A DNA stretch of 19,213 nt from Armatimonadota bacterium (GTDB taxonomy: Bacteria > Armatimonadota > JAAZEB01), in the NCBI GenBank assembly GCA_012841485.1, contig DUUU01000627.1, forward strand, positions 1 to 19,213, in the 5' to 3' direction. The position numbers and the translations under genes were made by a program. Positions 1 through 6,388 of the stretch are shown here, piece after piece; within the stretch, counting starts at the first letter, position 1, and each line of letters starts with the position of its first letter. The notes beneath the pieces are model-generated. The model was not told where the DNA came from and ran no database searches. It saw nothing but the letters and a program-made list of their open reading frames with translations.

Positions 1-176
1 ATATCGGCGGGAACGCGCTCCAGCGCCATGACCGCCACGGCGCCGGCATCTTCCGCGATCTTCGCCTGCTCCGGCGTGGTGACATCCATGATCACGCCGC
101 CGCGCAGCATCTCGGCCAACCCCACTTTGGTGCGCCAGGTGGATTTCTCTGGCAAAGCAGCATTACTATCGGACAT
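1..176 (-). CDS. pdxS: Pyridoxal 5'-phosphate synthase lyase subunit PdxS, N-terminal part (runs off the left edge)
   Basis: About 58 N-terminal residues are in the window, read on the minus strand from the ATG at 174-176. PdxS condenses ribose 5-phosphate, glyceraldehyde 3-phosphate and glutamine-derived ammonia into pyridoxal 5'-phosphate, as a cytosolic dodecamer with the glutaminase PdxT. The visible part contains [14 protein letters not shown] and, after a short linker, [22 protein letters not shown] read in pieces. These are hallmark PdxS N-terminal motifs, including the conserved Asp of the IMDV strand. A strong Shine-Dalgarno (AAAGGAGG on the minus strand) lies about a dozen bases upstream of the ATG. 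The gene follows recR in the same direction after about 130 bp. pdxS also lies near dnaX in Bacillus. The active-site lysine lies beyond the edge and cannot be checked. Confidence 0.95.
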   Translation of the reverse strand, partial: MSDSNAALPEKSTWRTKVGLAEMLRGGVIMDVTTPEQAKIAEDAGAVAVMALERVPAD

Positions 177-307
177 TGGTCGCTAACCCTCCTTTAGGGA
201 ACATGGAAGCATTGATGTGGGAAAAAAGGGGAGACCCGCGACGAGGCGCCAGGCATCCCCCCCTTCCGTATCTCAATGGCCCTACGATACCACACCCTAT
301 ACGGCGC

Positions 308-904
308 TCAGATCTCGCGCCGCCATTCCAGCGCCTGGATCAGGGTTGCCTGATCCGCGTAGTCAAGGTCGCCGCCAACGGGCAACCCGTGGGCAATGCG
401 CGTCACGCGGATGCCCATGGGCTTGATCAACCGGGCGAGGTAGAGCGCCGTGGCGTCTCCCTCCACCGTCGGATTCGTCGCCAGGATCACCTCTTTCACC
501 TGGCCATCCTCGAGGCGGCGGATCAACTCGCGGATCTTCAGAAGCTCCGGGCCGATGCCATCCATCGGCGAGATCACGCCCTGCAACACGTGGTAGACGC
601 CCTTATACTCGTTTGTCTTCTCCATCGCCACCAGGTCGCGCGTCTCTGCCACCACGCAGAGCAGAGAGCGGTCGCGCCGGGGATCCCGGTCGATGGCGCA
701 GATCTCCTCGTCGGTGAAGTTGAAGCAGACGGGACAAAGGCGGATGCGCTCCTTCACTTCCAGGATCGCCTCTGCCAGGGCGGCGGCATCCTCGCGCGGG
801 TGGCTCAGTATCCAGAACGCCATGCGCTGCGCGGATTTTGGACCAACGCCCGGGAGGCGCTCCAGCTGCCCGATCAACCGCGCCAGTGATTTCGCGTACT
901 CCAT
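308..904 (-). CDS. recR: Recombination mediator protein RecR
   Basis: 198 residues, the normal RecR length. RecR works with RecO (and RecF) to load RecA onto SSB-coated gaps. Visible domains in order: an N-terminal helix-hairpin-helix (residues 10-30, [17 protein letters not shown]), a zinc-finger segment (57-72), then a Toprim domain with [45 protein letters not shown] and a C-terminal [15 protein letters not shown] segment. The start is the ATG at 902-904, preceded by a GGGAGGG Shine-Dalgarno. The gap to ebfC is only 27 bp, so the two are probably co-transcribed downstream of dnaX. One oddity: the zinc motif reads C57-x2-C60-x8-C69-x2-D72, so the usual fourth cysteine is aspartate. Confidence 0.97.
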   Translation of the reverse strand: MEYAKSLARLIGQLERLPGVGPKSAQRMAFWILSHPREDAAALAEAILEVKERIRLCPVCFNFTDEEICAIDRDPRRDRSLLCVVAETRDLVAMEKTNEYKGVYHVLQGVISPMDGIGPELLKIRELIRRLEDGQVKEVILATNPTVEGDATALYLARLIKPMGIRVTRIAHGLPVGGDLDYADQATLIQALEWRREI

Positions 905-931
905 CCGTCCCTCCCTCGCTTGTCTGTCGCG

Positions 932-1297
932 CTAGATGGAGAGGCCGGGGATCTTCGGAAGGCCGGACATCAGCGAGCCGAGCTTCTCCTCGCGCACCTT
1001 CTGGGCCTTGGCGAGGGCGTCGCGAACGGCCGCCACCACCATATCCTCCAGCATCTCGACATCATCGGGATCGACGGCGTCCGGATCGATCTTGATCGCG
1101 ACCAGGTCGCCGGAGCCCGTCACGGTCGCGTTGACGACACCACCGCCGGCACTGCCTTCGACGTGCATCTCCTCGAGCTCGGCCATCAGGCGCTCCTGTT
1201 CCTCCTGGAACTTCTGCACCTGCTTCATGATCATGCCCTGCATGCCGCCACCGCCGCCGAGTCCACCCAGCCCGCCGAAACCACCCTTTCTAGACAT
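932..1297 (-). CDS. ebfC: YbaB/EbfC family nucleoid-associated protein
   Basis: 121 residues. Family members are small dimeric DNA-binding proteins, almost always encoded between dnaX and recR, as here. After a low-complexity Gly-rich start (residues 6-18, GGLGGLGGGGG type) comes the long amphipathic helix with MKQVQKFQEEQERLMAELEEM. Next are the beta strands with VNATVTGSGDLVAIKIDPDAVD and a C-terminal helix with LEDMVVAAVRDALAKAQ, the family signature order. The start is the ATG at 1295-1297, with GGAGGAGAGG just upstream. The Gly-rich leader is longer than in many homologues but is in frame with the only good ribosome-binding site. Confidence 0.95.
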   Translation of the reverse strand: MSRKGGFGGLGGLGGGGGMQGMIMKQVQKFQEEQERLMAELEEMHVEGSAGGGVVNATVTGSGDLVAIKIDPDAVDPDDVEMLEDMVVAAVRDALAKAQKVREEKLGSLMSGLPKIPGLSI

Positions 1298-1329
1298 CGG
1301 TTCCTCTCCTCCGCTCGTTCACAATGGAT

Positions 1330-1391
1330 GTTCAAGGTCGCTGGGTTGACCCGCGGCCGAACAGCCCCGCGCGGCTCGCTGAACCTTGAAC
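1330..1391 (-). repeat. Inverted repeat between dnaX and ebfC
   Basis: Perfect 9-bp arms GTTCAAGGT (1330-1338) and ACCTTGAAC (1383-1391) flank a 44-bp GC-rich loop that can itself fold. The element sits in the 172-bp spacer between the dnaX stop and the ebfC start, about 35 bp from the ebfC ATG. It could be an mRNA processing or attenuation structure. There is no T-run, so a classical terminator is not supported. Confidence 0.4.
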
Positions 1392-1469
1392 CGAAAGGGA
1401 GTGCGCGATTGCCCGGGCACAACCGGCGCGCGGAGCGCCTCCTTGCGCCCGTTCAACCGACCCACTCCC

Positions 1470-3209
1470 CTAGTTGTCATCTTTGCTCTGGATCACCCGC
1501 CCATGAAAGAGATCCAGGACGTCCTTCACGCTCATCGTGTCCGCGTCGAAAGGGTCCGGTTCGACCGCGTGCGCCGGCTGGCCCGGAGCGGGAGTGCCGC
1601 CCGTCGCCGGACCGGGGGGCGGGGCGGTCTTGGCCGGGCTCTCGCGTCCGGCCGCCTCGTCCTCCATCTCGACTCGCACGGCAAGTGGCACGCCGAGGGC
1701 GCGATGTACCGCTTCGGCGATCACTTTGATGTTCTCGGGCTTCTCCAGCTGCTCCCGATGGAAGTGGTAGCCCTGGCGCACTTGCAGCACCAACTCGCGG
1801 GCGCTGACACCGACGGGGCGCACATCGCTCAGGATTCCGCGCAGCCTCCCACGGCCCACATGCTCCATGACCAGCGCCCAACGGGCGAGCACCGAGTCCA
1901 GGTCGAGTTCCTGACCCTGCTGGATGGGCGACGGCTCGCTGGGCGCGGCCACTGGCGATGGCTCCGGTGCGACCTCGGGCGCCGGCGGCGGGGGTGGGCT
2001 CGCCACTCGCCGCGGGGCCGGCTCGGCCGGCGCTTCGGTAGTGTGCCGGGATTCCACCGGACCGGGCGCCGCCGCCGATAGCACGCCGCTTTCCCGCGGC
2101 GCGGCGGGAGGGGCCGGGGCATGGCCCGAGACCATTCGCAGCAGGGCGATCTCCAGGAGAAGGCGGTGCTGGCTGTCGCGCCGCATCTCCTTCTCCGCGT
2201 CGGAGAGCGCCTCGATCACGCGCAAACTGGTGGCGGGCGAGAAGGCGGCGGCCTGCTCCTTCAAGAGGCGCGCCTCCTCCGCGGTGGCGCCGTCGGGAAG
2301 GACCGCGCCGCCGGAAGCCCCTACGAGGAGCAGATTGCGGAAATGGGCGAGCAGCCCGCGCAAGAAGTCACGGATATCCTTGCCCTCATCCGCCAGCTGC
2401 GCCACCACGCGCAAGGCGGCAGTCGCGTCCTCGGCGGCGATGGCCCGCGCGCACTCGACGAGAAGCTCCTCATGGACCGTGCCGAGGATGCTGCGGACCT
2501 CGTCGGCGGTGATGTGCCGCTCGCCAAACGCGATGATCTGTTCCAGGATGCTCAGAGCATCCCGCCAGGATCCATCCGCCGAGCGCGCGACGAGCGTGAG
2601 CGCATCCGGATCGGCGTCGATCCCCTCGCCAGCGACGACCACTTCCAGGCGGCGCACCAGATCCGACACCGTGCCGCGTCGGAAATCCATCCGCTGGCAG
2701 CGCGACAGGATCGTCGCTGGCACCTTCTGGGGGTCTGTCGTTGCGAGGACGAAGAGCACGTGCGCCGGTGGCTCCTCCAGCGTCTTGAGCAGCGCGTTGA
2801 ACGCCTCCGTGGTGAGCATGTGGCACTCGTCGACGACATAGACCTTGTGCCGCGCCTCCGCCGGGGCGTATTTCACCTTATCGCGCAGTTCCCGGATGTC
2901 ATCGATGCCACGGTTAGAGGCCGCGTCGATCTCGATCACATCGAGCGCGGTACCCGCGGCGATGCGCCGGCACGATTCGCACTCGTTACAGGGATCGCGC
3001 GTGGGACCATGGCTGCAGTTGAGGGCCTTGGCCAGGAGGCGAGCGGTGGTCGTCTTGCCGGTGCCGCGGGGACCGCAGAAGAGGTAGGCGTGCGCAACGC
3101 GGCCGCCCTCGAGGGCGTTTTGCAGGGTGCGCGTGATGTGCGCCTGCCCCACCACGTCTGCGAACGTCTGCGGTCGGTACTTACGATAGAGCGAAATGTA
3201 CGTGGACAT
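1470..3209 (-). CDS. dnaX: DNA polymerase III subunits gamma/tau
   Basis: 579 residues from the ATG at 3207-3209. The reading frame stays open 32 codons further upstream, but homology begins at MSTYISLYRKYRPQTFADVVGQ, so the internal start is chosen; a weak GGGTGGG precedes it. DnaX is the AAA+ clamp-loader ATPase that also tethers polymerase and helicase at the fork. Visible motifs: Walker A GPRGTGKT (46-53), zinc cysteines C65, C74, C77 and C80, Walker B VYVVDECH (123-130), the SRC sensor motif (169-171) with the arginine finger context, and clamp-loader domain III. A Pro/Ala-rich linker (about 395-470) and a C-terminal tau-type domain with LARWALVMEHVGRGRLRGIL follow. No obvious A-rich slippery site for gamma production was noticed. 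The gene lies downstream of the SRP RNA and leads dnaX-ebfC-recR. Confidence 0.97.
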   Translation of the reverse strand: MSTYISLYRKYRPQTFADVVGQAHITRTLQNALEGGRVAHAYLFCGPRGTGKTTTARLLAKALNCSHGPTRDPCNECESCRRIAAGTALDVIEIDAASNRGIDDIRELRDKVKYAPAEARHKVYVVDECHMLTTEAFNALLKTLEEPPAHVLFVLATTDPQKVPATILSRCQRMDFRRGTVSDLVRRLEVVVAGEGIDADPDALTLVARSADGSWRDALSILEQIIAFGERHITADEVRSILGTVHEELLVECARAIAAEDATAALRVVAQLADEGKDIRDFLRGLLAHFRNLLLVGASGGAVLPDGATAEEARLLKEQAAAFSPATSLRVIEALSDAEKEMRRDSQHRLLLEIALLRMVSGHAPAPPAAPRESGVLSAAAPGPVESRHTTEAPAEPAPRRVASPPPPPAPEVAPEPSPVAAPSEPSPIQQGQELDLDSVLARWALVMEHVGRGRLRGILSDVRPVGVSARELVLQVRQGYHFHREQLEKPENIKVIAEAVHRALGVPLAVRVEMEDEAAGRESPAKTAPPPGPATGGTPAPGQPAHAVEPDPFDADTMSVKDVLDLFHGRVIQSKDDN

Positions 3210-3365
3210 CCCGGACCCACCCTGATGTCTCGGAAACCCAACGGCTGGCAGCAGCGTGCTGGAATCATGGCGTGGGGGAGTGGGAGAGTGGCGCATGCCT
3301 GGCAAGCGCGTATTCCACTCCTCCCGAGTACATCATCCTTGTCGTCGGCGTCCCCGAAAAGAGAT

Positions 3366-3435
3366 AGGGCCAAGAGCCCCCCGATCATCCCGGTGGCGCA
3401 AGCCAAAAGACGAGATCGAGTATGCTCTTGGCCCT
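3366..3435 (-). terminator. Long-range inverted repeat after the SRP RNA, possible terminator or processing site
   Basis: Perfect 12-bp arms AGGGCCAAGAGC (3366-3377) and GCTCTTGGCCCT (3424-3435) are separated by 46 bp. On the minus strand the element starts a few bases after the 3' end of the SRP RNA, and its distal arm is followed by ATCTCTTTT. It lies between the SRP RNA and dnaX. A structure that ends or processes the SRP transcript is plausible. The large loop makes an efficient intrinsic terminator less certain. Confidence 0.45.
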
Positions 3436-3440
3436 GAAAA

Positions 3441-3717
3441 GTGATCGTGCACCCGCCCTCGAATCGCGGCCTCCAGGCGTTACCCGAGCAGCCAGCTCCG
3501 ACCAGGCATCCTCGCGGCACACACCCCTGATACCTTACCGCTGCTTCCTTCCGGACCTGACGGGATTCGATACCGGAATGTTGCGCGAGACCCAATCATC
3601 CACACCACTTACACGGGTCAGACCCCACAGGCCGGACCCTCAGGTCGGGAGTTCGACCCCGCTATAGCGGATTGCGGGCTACAGGGCACCGCTAGTTCCC
3701 CGTCTAGCACGACCAAC
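3441..3717 (-). ncRNA. ffs: Signal recognition particle RNA, large bacterial type (with Alu domain)
   Basis: On the minus strand the universally conserved SRP helix-8 tetraloop region is present: GTCAGGTCCGGAAGGAAGCAGC lies around 3540-3562, followed by the TGTGTGCCG segment of the S domain. Upstream is an Alu domain like Bacillus scRNA (GTGCTAGACGGGGAACTAGCGG, then GGTGCCCTGTA and GCAATCCGC). The 3' end, GGGTGCACGATCAC, can pair with the 5' GTCGTGC. The ends are inferred from that pairing and from similarity to the roughly 270-nt Bacillus RNA, so they are accurate to perhaps 5-10 nt. The RNA binds Ffh to target membrane proteins during translation. It lies 44 bp downstream of tRNA-Ser and probably shares its promoter. 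Confidence 0.93.
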
Positions 3718-3761
3718 TGGCCCCTGGCTTCACGTCCTGTTCGCGCGAGCCGGGCTTTTAT

Positions 3762-3853
3762 TGGCGGAGAGAGTGGGATTCGAACCCACGGTGGGGTTGC
3801 CCCCACACCGCACCTCCAATGCGGCGCCCTAAACCAGACTAGGCGATCTCTCC
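3762..3853 (-). tRNA. tRNA-Ser, anticodon GGA
   Basis: 92 nt including an encoded CCA (complement of 3762-3764). The acceptor stem is GGAGAGA/TCTCTCC with discriminator G. The anticodon stem CCGCA/TGCGG carries loop TTGGAGG with anticodon GGA at 3815-3817, reading UCC/UCU. The long variable arm typical of class II tRNAs contains GTGGGG-GCAA-CCCCAC, and the T-arm is GTGGG-TTCGAAT-CCCAC. It is the first gene of the tRNA-Ser/SRP RNA/dnaX block, as in Bacillus. Confidence 0.97.
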
Positions 3854-3868
3854 ACACTGTGCAGCCCT

Positions 3869-3898
3869 ATTATAGCAGGGAGAGCATGACGATGTCAA
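3869..3898 (-). promoter_or_regulatory. Sigma-70 type promoter for tRNA-Ser (and probably the SRP RNA/dnaX block)
   Basis: On the minus strand there is a perfect -35 TTGACA (complement of 3893-3898), an 18-bp spacer and a perfect -10 TATAAT (complement of 3869-3874). Transcription would start near 3862, about 9 nt before the tRNA. This is the strongest promoter match in the window. It fits a stable-RNA gene and is divergent from the M14 peptidase. Confidence 0.85.
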
Positions 3899-4010
3899 TC
3901 AATCGATGGGCATTTCGGCGGCCCGCGCGGGGCTTCATGTTGAGGGCCTGGGCAGGAGAGCGCCCGCGGGCGCCCGAACGCAGAGTGCGGAGAGCTGAAC
4001 CCAGGGGTGC

Positions 4011-4033
4011 CGGAAGGGCAGAGGGCCCTTCCG
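4011..4033 (+). repeat. Hairpin in the leader of the M14 peptidase gene
   Basis: Perfect 9-bp stem CGGAAGGGC/GCCCTTCCG with a 5-nt loop, ending 62 bp before the chosen start codon at 4096. There is no T-run after it, so it is more likely an mRNA leader structure than a terminator. No other function can be assigned. Confidence 0.4.
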
Positions 4034-4095
4034 AGAGCGCGCCCGAGCATCCTTACATGGTTCGGCCTCCGTCACAGCTTCCAAGGAGACAGACG

Positions 4096-5718
4096 ATGCC
4101 GGCACCTCTCGACCTTCGCTTCGATCACTTCTACGGCTACCAGGAGCTCACGCGAGCTCTGGAGCAGTTGGCCACTTTGGCGCCCGACCGCGCCCGACGC
4201 CACTCGATTGGTCGCTCGCCCGAAGGACGCGAGCTGTGGATGCTGATGGTGACCGATTTCACCCAGGGCGATCCCGAGCGCAAGCCTGCCTACCTAATCC
4301 ACGGCAACCTCCATGCCCAGGAGCTCTCCGGCACGACGGCGGCGCTCTTTGTGGCCCACCACCTGGTCACTGGCGACACGCCCGAACTGCGGCGGCTTCT
4401 GGGCGAGGTGGCGTTCTACATCGTGCCGCGTATCAACCCGGATGGCGCCGAGTATGCGCTCACCACCGGAGGCGCGATCCGCAGCCGGCTCGTGCCGCTG
4501 CCGATGCGCAATGCAATCCGGCCCGCGGACGTGAACGGCGACGGCCTCATCCTGCGGATGCGCCTCCGGTGCGAGGATGGCGACCAGCGCCCGGATCGGC
4601 AGGACCCGCGCTTGATGGTGCCCCGGGAGCCGCACGACGACGACGGGCCCTTCTACCGCGTCTTCACCGAGGGGATCATCGAGGAGTGGGATGGCGGCGA
4701 GCCGCGGGAGGCGAGCTACCACAAAGATTTCAACCGCAACTGGGGCGCCAACTGGCGCCCGGAGCACCAGCAGTATGGCGCCGGCGACTTCCCCTTCTCC
4801 GAGCCGGAGCTGCGTGCCGTGGCGGAGTTTGCCGCCGCACACCCCAACATCTTCGGCGCGCTTGGCTTCCACACAGGGTGCAACGCCGTGCTCCGGCCCC
4901 CGGCCACCCGCGCGGATGACGAGCTCAACGCGCGCGATCTCGCGGTGTTGCGCGAGCTGGGCCGCAAGGGCGAGGATGCGACCGGGTTCAAGCTGCGCGC
5001 CGTGACGCAATACCGCCTCGATGAGGGCCGGCCGAACCGGCTTCAGGGTCACTTCACCGATTGGGCCTATGAGCACCTCGGCATCTACCCCTTCGAGATC
5101 GAATTGGGCATGCTCTATCAATCTGCCGGCATTACGACCGACCAGTACTTCGCCAGCAAGAGCGATGAAGAGCGTCGCGAGTTTGACCGGGCCATCCTTC
5201 GCTGGCACGACGCCCACCCCGAGGCCGGCGCCTTTGTCGACTGGCTGCCCTTCGAGCATCCGCAGTTGGGCCGGGTGGAGATCGGCGGACTGCGCATGAG
5301 CGCCTTCGCCAACCCGGACCCGCGCGAGTTGCCGGGTATCGCGGCGGGTTGCACGCGCTTCATCCTGGAGCACGCAGGACGCTATCCCCACCTGCGCATC
5401 GTGGGCGTTCGGGTGGATGCCGTGGGCGGCGATATCTTCCGAATCCGCGCCACGGTGATGAACACGGGTGGTTTTCCCACGTACATCGCGGAGACAGGGC
5501 GGGACGTACGCGCCAATCGGTCGCCTGTCGCCCGGCTAGAGTTGGGCGATGGAATGGAGATGCTCTCACGTGAAGCGGGAGTGGAGCTGGGTCACCTCGG
5601 CGCGCGGTCGGGCAAGCGCGACCTGGAATGGTTCGTGAAGGGTCGCGGCACCGCCCGGCTGGTGGCGAGCTCAGTGAAGGCAGGTACCGCCGCCGTCGAG
5701 ATCCCCGTCGGCGGCTGA
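4096..5718 (+). CDS. M14-family zinc carboxypeptidase
   Basis: 540 residues from the ATG at 4096, which has AAGGAG 8 bp upstream. The frame is open back to 3859, but those 79 codons are low-complexity Arg/Pro-rich and cover the divergent promoter region. The family cleaves C-terminal residues from peptides, or peptidoglycan stems, using one zinc ion. Visible catalytic features: zinc ligands H73 and E76 in HGNLHAQELSG, NPDGAEY (114-120), DFNRNW (211-216) with the carboxylate-binding Asn/Arg pair, third zinc ligand H259 in GFHTGCNA, and the general-base Glu in YPFEIELG (331-338, probably E336). About 150 C-terminal residues beyond the catalytic domain look beta-rich, as in accessory domains of this family. 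No signal peptide is visible, so a cytoplasmic location is likely. It is monocistronic, and its substrate is unknown. Confidence 0.88.
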   Translation: MPAPLDLRFDHFYGYQELTRALEQLATLAPDRARRHSIGRSPEGRELWMLMVTDFTQGDPERKPAYLIHGNLHAQELSGTTAALFVAHHLVTGDTPELRRLLGEVAFYIVPRINPDGAEYALTTGGAIRSRLVPLPMRNAIRPADVNGDGLILRMRLRCEDGDQRPDRQDPRLMVPREPHDDDGPFYRVFTEGIIEEWDGGEPREASYHKDFNRNWGANWRPEHQQYGAGDFPFSEPELRAVAEFAAAHPNIFGALGFHTGCNAVLRPPATRADDELNARDLAVLRELGRKGEDATGFKLRAVTQYRLDEGRPNRLQGHFTDWAYEHLGIYPFEIELGMLYQSAGITTDQYFASKSDEERREFDRAILRWHDAHPEAGAFVDWLPFEHPQLGRVEIGGLRMSAFANPDPRELPGIAAGCTRFILEHAGRYPHLRIVGVRVDAVGGDIFRIRATVMNTGGFPTYIAETGRDVRANRSPVARLELGDGMEMLSREAGVELGHLGARSGKRDLEWFVKGRGTARLVASSVKAGTAAVEIPVGG

Positions 5719-5728
5719 GGGGGGACAG

Positions 5729-5802
5729 TTGCCCCGCCACAGAGGGCGCAGGGCTTCTCGGTAGAAACCGGGAGCTGCATCCTCTGTGGCGGTTCGGGGC
5801 AA
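5729..5802. repeat. Long imperfect hairpin between convergent genes
   Basis: The outer arms are 5729-5745 and 5781-5802. They pair over TTGCCCC/GGGGCAA and GCCACAGAGG/CCTCTGTGGC and are interrupted by a 5-nt one-sided bulge (GGTTC in the right arm). The 35-nt interior folds again, with CTTCTCGG against CCGGGAG around a TAGAAA loop. It occupies nearly the whole 88-bp gap between the M14 gene stop and the stop of the convergent small gene. It could be a bidirectional transcript-end structure or a small palindromic mobile repeat. Confidence 0.6.
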
Positions 5803-5806
5803 GCTC

Positions 5807-6118
5807 CTACCGCTGGCGGAGGAGGATATCGCGGAAGCAGAGGCGATTGGGGTCGGCATCCGGCCCCATCGCTTCCTTTGCCCAGAAGTCGATGATATCG
5901 CGCAGTTCAGGGGTGCCGGCCACCTTACCGCTTGCATAGTGGCGCAGCGCCTCGTCGAGGCAGGCCATGCGGTACAGAAGCCGTGACAGGCACTCCGCCT
6001 GGCGTTCCTCATCCTGCGGGCACTTTTGCAGCCGATCGCCCTCCGCCGCGGAGACGACTAGACGTCCGGAGCAGGCCCGACACAGGCTCTCTTCCAACAC
6101 ACGGGATAATGCTGGCAT
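5807..6118 (-). CDS. Small cysteine-containing hypothetical protein
   Basis: 103 residues from the ATG at 6116-6118. The frame is open 31 codons further, but the chosen ATG has a purine-rich AAGGGAAGAG just upstream and a sensible MPALSRVLEESL start. I do not recognise the family. It has six cysteines at 13, 16, 33, 43, 53 and 94, with an N-terminal CRAC (CxxC). The predicted helical stretches CLSRLLYRMACLDEALRHYA and ELRDIIDFWAKEAMG follow. A metal- or redox-binding role is possible but unproven. There is no signal peptide or membrane segment. It is transcribed toward the M14 gene and ends at the long hairpin. A candidate promoter and leader hairpin precede it. Confidence 0.65.
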   Translation of the reverse strand: MPALSRVLEESLCRACSGRLVVSAAEGDRLQKCPQDEERQAECLSRLLYRMACLDEALRHYASGKVAGTPELRDIIDFWAKEAMGPDADPNRLCFRDILLRQR

Positions 6119-6168
6119 CTTCTCTTCCCTTTCCTTATCGGCGTCCTTGCTGCCAGCCGAAACCGCCA

Positions 6169-6187
6169 CGCGCGGGCATCCCGCGCG
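6169..6187 (-). repeat. Leader stem-loop upstream of the small hypothetical gene
   Basis: Perfect 8-bp stem CGCGCGGG/CCCGCGCG with a 3-nt loop, about 50 bp upstream of the start codon at 6118 and downstream of the candidate promoter at 6230-6258. It would form in the 5' untranslated region. It is GC-only, so chance in a high-GC genome cannot be excluded. Confidence 0.3.
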
Positions 6188-6229
6188 GAGTGTTCGCGCG
6201 GACGGATGCAAGCCCTCGGCTTACGCCTC

Positions 6230-6258
6230 ATTGTAACCCCGCTTTGCGGCCGCGTCTA
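6230..6258 (-). promoter_or_regulatory. Candidate sigma-70 promoter for the small hypothetical gene
   Basis: On the minus strand: -35 TAGACG (4 of 6), 17-bp spacer, -10 TACAAT (5 of 6). It would give a leader of about 105 nt before the ATG at 6118. It was found by eye in the gap downstream of the L,D-transpeptidase. Confidence 0.4.
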
Positions 6259-6345
6259 TCGGGAGAAGGGCGCCATTTCCATCAGTGCTTTCCCTGAAGC
6301 TCCCCCAGCTCAAAGAGCACCGGTCGCGGACGCGGGAGGGGGAGA

Positions 6346-6367
6346 GAGGGCGGGCAGCAGCGCCCTC
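6346..6367 (-). terminator. Candidate hairpin downstream of the L,D-transpeptidase
   Basis: 7-bp stem GAGGGCG/CGCCCTC with an 8-nt loop, starting about 22 bp after the stop codon of the minus-strand transpeptidase gene. There is no U-tract, so it may only stabilise the transcript end. Confidence 0.3.
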
Positions 6368-6388
6368 CCTGGGATTGCGGGCCTCTCC

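Noticed and set aside
2121..3437. 438-codon plus-strand frame opposite dnaX
   Set aside because: dnaX is intact on the minus strand. The opposite frame runs on past the dnaX start toward the SRP RNA and has no family features.
3859..4095. Longer N-terminus for the M14 peptidase starting at 3859
   Set aside because: The extra 79 residues are low-complexity Arg/Pro-rich and overlap the divergent tRNA promoter. The ATG at 4096 has a good Shine-Dalgarno and starts at the domain.
4294..5391. 365-codon minus-strand frame opposite the M14 peptidase
   Set aside because: The plus strand has all zinc and catalytic motifs; the antisense frame has no recognisable domain.
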